A stretch of 23,501 bases of DNA from JABMRP01 sp964444795 (GTDB lineage: Bacteria; Planctomycetota; Planctomycetia; Pirellulales; Thermoguttaceae), in the NCBI GenBank assembly GCA_964444795.1, contig CAYUIQ010000140.1, positions 1-23,501 on the forward strand. The letters are read 5' to 3'. Made by a program: the position numbers and the translations under genes. The notes below the pieces were generated by a model. The model was not told where the DNA came from. It was given only the letters and a program-made list of their open reading frames with translations, and did no database searches. Positions 23,372-23,501 of the stretch are shown piece after piece (within the stretch, counting starts at the first letter, position 1; every line of letters starts with the position of its first letter).

Positions 23372-23451
23372 CGAAACGACAAAGGGGTCGAAACGAAAAA
23401 GGAAACGAAAAAGGGCCGGAAACGAAAAAGGGGTCATAACGAAAAAGGGCC
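23372..23451. repeat. Tandem array of 17-bp units
   Basis: Five adjacent units of about 17 bp follow the pattern SGAAACGAAAAAGGGSY. The second is cut to 12 bp, and ends alternate between GGGGT and GGGCC. They share the AAAGGGGTC core with the palindromic element inside the dikinase gene. There are no spacers, so this is not a CRISPR array. I see nothing notable in 23280-23371, apart from possible promoter sequence I cannot define. Confidence 0.65.
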
Positions 23452-23456
23452 GGGTG

Positions 23457-23501
23457 GCCCCGGGTGATTGCTCACCCGGGGCTCCCACAGATCCGGACGT
23501 G
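23457..23501 (-). mobile_element. Possible 3' end of a group II intron (domains V-VI), partial
   Basis: On the minus strand the window opens with CACGTCCGGATCTGTGGGAG, which resembles the 3' strand of group II intron domain V. An 11-bp perfect hairpin with a GCAA tetraloop follows, in the place of domain VI. The rest of the element would lie beyond position 23501. I see no bulged adenosine in the hairpin, and the assignment rests on remembered resemblance, so an unrelated hairpin is possible. Confidence 0.4.

Noticed and set aside
23372..23451. CRISPR array
   Set aside because: Units are 17 bp, adjacent and without spacers, and no cas gene is visible.
1..23501. tRNA, rRNA, riboswitch or defence system
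   Set aside because: No cloverleaf, rRNA signature, riboswitch core or defence-associated domain was recognised on either strand.

Overview
The window looks like a carbohydrate-utilisation locus from a GC-rich environmental bacterium, most likely a member of Planctomycetota. This rests on the set of families present: secreted proteins joining a methyltransferase-like domain to a PQQ-type beta-propeller, a ThuA plus TIM-barrel fusion, DUF2961/GH172, GH95, GH32 and clan GH-D hydrolases, SSS transporter and UroD-like remnants, and XylR-type AraC regulator remnants. I recognised the families by motif only. No rRNA, tRNA or phylogenetic marker is present. All nine intact or near-intact genes are on the minus strand, so transcription runs from high to low coordinates.

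Layout in transcription order: 23501-23169 is a leader with a possible group II intron end, a 17-bp tandem array and a perfect 26-bp-arm palindrome. 23168-18235 holds a ThuA/TIM-barrel gene and a methyltransferase/propeller gene 32 nt apart. 18234-17896 is a duplicated upstream region with an XylR start remnant. 17895-15029 is a fructan-type pair, GH172-like (C-terminally damaged) and GH32. 15028-14393 is the second copy of the duplicated upstream region, with an XylR/AraC tail remnant. 14392-6626 has a clan GH-D glycosidase, then a membrane beta-propeller protein overlapping by 4 nt a 1239-residue rifampin-phosphotransferase-like enzyme that carries a C-terminal EMC3/DUF106-like membrane module. 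6603-5996 holds wreckage of two genes. 5995-433 holds a GH95 enzyme and two tandem secreted paralogues of unknown function. 425-37 is an SSS symporter remnant.

The hydrolases carry signal peptides and should act outside the cytoplasm on fucosyl, galactosyl and fructosyl linkages. The ThuA/TIM-barrel and methyltransferase/propeller proteins are typical exported companions of unknown chemistry. The least expected unit is the propeller/dikinase pair at 6626-12021, which suggests a membrane-bound ATP-dependent phosphotransferase with a propeller partner.

A second theme is repeated internal deletion. At least four genes (a third secreted paralogue, a 10-codon relict of a fourth, the XylR regulators, the SSS transporter) survive as a start and/or end with the middle missing. 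GH172 and UroD show related truncations. The dikinase gene also contains an in-frame palindromic repeat insertion.
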